From a virus: 64,000 nucleotides of DNA. The notes beneath the pieces are model-generated. The model saw nothing but the letters and a program-made list of their open reading frames with translations. It did not search any database and was not told where the DNA came from. Positions 62,084-64,000 of this stretch are shown here, piece after piece. The stretch is taken from positions 62,001 to 126,000 of IMG/VR virus record IMGVR_UViG_3300032675_000001; one strand, 5' to 3'. Numbering within the stretch: the first letter of the stretch is position 1; the number at the start of each line of letters is the position of its first letter. The translations under genes were made by a program, and so were the position numbers.

Positions 62084-64000
62084 TTAGGTTACATCCACTT
62101 CCAAGAACTTGGCTGGAATAGTCTGACTGATTTGCAACGGATCGCCCAATGTAGAGTTGTAAACATATGAATTCCAAGTCTGGTTATAGTAGGCACTTGG
62201 AAGTTCATTATTAGATGTCAAACTGAAGGCTTCTGTATATTGCGGAATATAGAGTTGTGCGCCAGTTCCATTTGCTCCACGCTGCAAGCCACCCAAAGTA
62301 TTATTAGTCAAGTTCACAATATTGAACTTGATTTGTTCACCATTTACGTAAATGGTATTACCTACCAGTGTATTAATGGTTAACGAATCACCAACAGTAA
62401 TGTAACTTCCGACATTAATTTCTAATACAGGAGCTAGATCAACTATTACTACTTGATACGATGATGTAGGAATATATTGGTTAGTTCTATTATTGTAAAC
62501 AGTAATTCCCGTAATCAGCGTCTTATCAACATTGTTTAACCCAATGCTATATACATTGTCGCCAAACTCATTGAGTGCAGCTTCTGGTGTCACAGAAGTT
62601 TGTATTACATTGTTAGTCACAGATGTTACATCCTGAACGTAGATCAAGTCGCTTTCAAGTGACAGTGGCTGTGTTAGCCAAGTTCTTGTTCCAGTGTTTG
62701 CTCTGTATACCGTAGCTTCTCCTGTCTGATTTACAAAGTTCATGTAAATTTCTTCTGACGGAGTTGCTGTTGGAATCATGTTAGTAATGATAACAGTATC
62801 ACCAGACGAGATAGGAGCAAGTATGCTCAATTCATTTGACGAGTTCATACGTAGGCATGAAGATGGAACACGATAACCATTAATGGTTACCCACAAACGA
62901 TCAACATTAGTCTGCTCCCATTGAGTTACATTTACAGTTCCACTTGCATTACTTAAAGCAACAACACTACCATATTGTGAAGAAGCCACATTAAATGTAG
63001 TTGGACTTAGGATTTCGTTAACATAATATGTTGTTCCCTGAATCAATCCTCCGAGAATGTTAGTGCCATCCAATGATCCAAGTTTACTGAATAATACCGG
63101 AGTATTGACATCCAACATAGCAGTGCTTGATACCGTTATGGCATTGTTGATTGATGCAGTTGCTGAGGCAGTAGTATCTACCAAATAATAGGAACCCTGA
63201 ATCCAAGTATATCCGCCGCCCGTGTATGCAGAAATAGCGGTTACTGGATAATTAACAGCATTAAGAGAAGAACTATATGCTTGAGTATATAAATCAAACT
63301 GTGTTGAAGATATTACTCTTACATAATAGTAGTTTCCATTAAGTTGTGTTGAACCCGCTGTTCCATCTATTCTGACTATTTCACCGGTTGTGAAACCATT
63401 GGTTCCGTTAGTGGTTACACGAACTGCTGGCTGTCCTCCTACTGTTACCAACATATTACCGCTGGCAGTCGTCAAAGATAGTGCTGATCCGCCTTGAGTG
63501 GCAGAAATCGTAAACGTGGTTGAGTTTACGATGCTTTTGACAAAATATACGGTTCCGCTAGTTGAAATTCCACCAAACCCAGTTCCTTCAAAGAATACAG
63601 TCTGATTGACCACAAAACCAGAAGTACTTGCAACGGTAATGTAGTTAGTACCAGAAGCAGTTGCTGTAGCGGTTGTGTTGGCAAGCGGTGCAGTAATATT
63701 ATTTGAAATAGTACTAATAGCATACACAGAATTAGAACCACTTGCCGTTATGGTTTGTGTATTCAAATATTGTTGTGTAGTATCGTTGTACGTTGTAACA
63801 GCAATAGGAGCATTCAATGCTGGTGCGGAATTGAACGTTATCGTGTTATTGGCTGGCGCGATTGTATACGTAGATGGTTTTTGACGCAATCCACTTACTT
63901 CTACCACTGCGCTGGCTGGATTTACAAGACCTTGGACATTATTTGAGAGATCAAATACTGTTTGTGAACCTGTTCCCGTAAACCATTGTGTTTCAGGAAT
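62084..64000 (-). CDS. Large virion structural protein (5' end beyond window)
   Basis: The frame runs open from the window edge to the stop at 62084 with no need for an internal start (the ATT at 64000 begins IPETQWFTGTGSQTVFDL). The visible 638 residues are beta-rich, with repeats of the type TGTVYFVKSIVNSTTFTIS / GNYYYVRVISSTQFDLY. VNGEQIKFNIVNLTNNTLGG and a C-terminal FLEVDVT follow. It is probably a baseplate wedge, fibre-connecting or whisker-type protein. The repeat of a short STTF- or STQF-type beta motif suggests tandem Ig-like or fibre domains. Confidence 0.78.
   Translation of the reverse strand: MPETQWFTGTGSQTVFDLSNNVQGLVNPASAVVEVSGLRQKPSTYTIAPANNTITFNSAPALNAPIAVTTYNDTTQQYLNTQTITASGSNSVYAISTISNNITAPLANTTATATASGTNYITVASTSGFVVNQTVFFEGTGFGGISTSGTVYFVKSIVNSTTFTISATQGGSALSLTTASGNMLVTVGGQPAVRVTTNGTNGFTTGEIVRIDGTAGSTQLNGNYYYVRVISSTQFDLYTQAYSSSLNAVNYPVTAISAYTGGGYTWIQGSYYLVDTTASATASINNAITVSSTAMLDVNTPVLFSKLGSLDGTNILGGLIQGTTYYVNEILSPTTFNVASSQYGSVVALSNASGTVNVTQWEQTNVDRLWVTINGYRVPSSCLRMNSSNELSILAPISSGDTVIITNMIPTATPSEEIYMNFVNQTGEATVYRANTGTRTWLTQPLSLESDLIYVQDVTSVTNNVIQTSVTPEAALNEFGDNVYSIGLNNVDKTLITGITVYNNRTNQYIPTSSYQVVIVDLAPVLEINVGSYITVGDSLTINTLVGNTIYVNGEQIKFNIVNLTNNTLGGLQRGANGTGAQLYIPQYTEAFSLTSNNELPSAYYNQTWNSYVYNSTLGDPLQISQTIPAKFLEVDVT

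Noticed and set aside
1-64000. Prophage or plasmid origin of the window
   Set aside because: No integrase, attachment repeats, partition or plasmid replication genes were seen. Gene style and late promoters fit a lytic T4-like phage.

Overview
The window reads as part of the genome of a large, T4-like contractile-tailed (myovirus-type) phage. The grounds are tightly packed genes with 1 to 30 base overlaps, almost all on the minus strand; a thymidylate synthase and dihydrofolate reductase pair; an Rz/Rz1-type spanin pair; large alanine-, threonine- and glycine-rich tail-fibre or baseplate proteins; many homing endonucleases; and a T4-late-type promoter motif (TATAAATA, GATAAATA, CTAAATA) in front of many genes. 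There is no integrase, so a prophage is not indicated. The best host clue is a phage-encoded tmRNA of the circularly permuted two-piece form, whose tag is ANDNSTMDIALAA. That architecture and an ANDN-type tag are typical of Alphaproteobacteria. The host assignment is an inference.

Layout. Bases 1 to 3.2 kb hold a homing-endonuclease fragment, two small proteins with a T4-like capsid-targeting N-terminus, an Ntn-hydrolase, a small virion protein and the spanins. Bases 3.2 to 10.7 kb hold an aminotransferase and epimerase pair, a GIY-YIG endonuclease, thyA, DHFR and small phage proteins. Bases 10.7 to 17.5 kb hold a VWA-like metallopeptidase with a MoxR ATPase, a nucleotidyltransferase plus ADP-ribosyltransferase protein, a RelE-like protein, a ferritin-like protein and the tmRNA. 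Bases 17.5 to 23.1 kb hold an ABC-GNAT fusion, a DNA methyltransferase interrupted by an intein and then split by a VSR-like homing endonuclease, a GNAT and an exported protein. Bases 23.2 to 28.1 kb hold one 1645-residue repeat protein. Bases 28.3 to 46.4 kb form an island of carbamoyltransferase, six-member radical-SAM set (the sixth lies at 49.2 to 50.6 kb), glycosyltransferases, sulfotransferase-like, SGNH-like, nucleotide-sugar dehydrogenase and GDP-mannose 3,5-epimerase genes. Bases 46.4 to 50.6 kb hold a run of very small overlapping genes that mostly end in an LRWS tail. Bases 50.6 to 55.5 kb hold two HNH endonucleases with a shared RNA leader and three GT-A-type glycosyltransferases. 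Bases 55.5 to 64 kb hold virion fibre and baseplate genes, the last of which runs off the window.

How it fits together. Early or host-recognised transcription appears to start from sigma70-like promoters with 17 to 18 base spacers (tmRNA, MoxR, VWA, methyltransferase, exported protein, one radical-SAM operon). Late transcription appears to start from the TAAATA motif. The sugar, radical-SAM, carbamoyl and sulfo genes probably build or transfer a decorated glycan onto virion, DNA or host-surface targets; the target is not visible in the sequence. Among the unusual items, four stand out: the permuted tmRNA; the small-gene cassette whose C-terminal LRWS codons double as the next Shine-Dalgarno; a covarying RNA leader shared by endonuclease genes of different families; and an HNH gene nested out of frame inside an intein. 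All family assignments come from reading motifs by eye. No database search was run.
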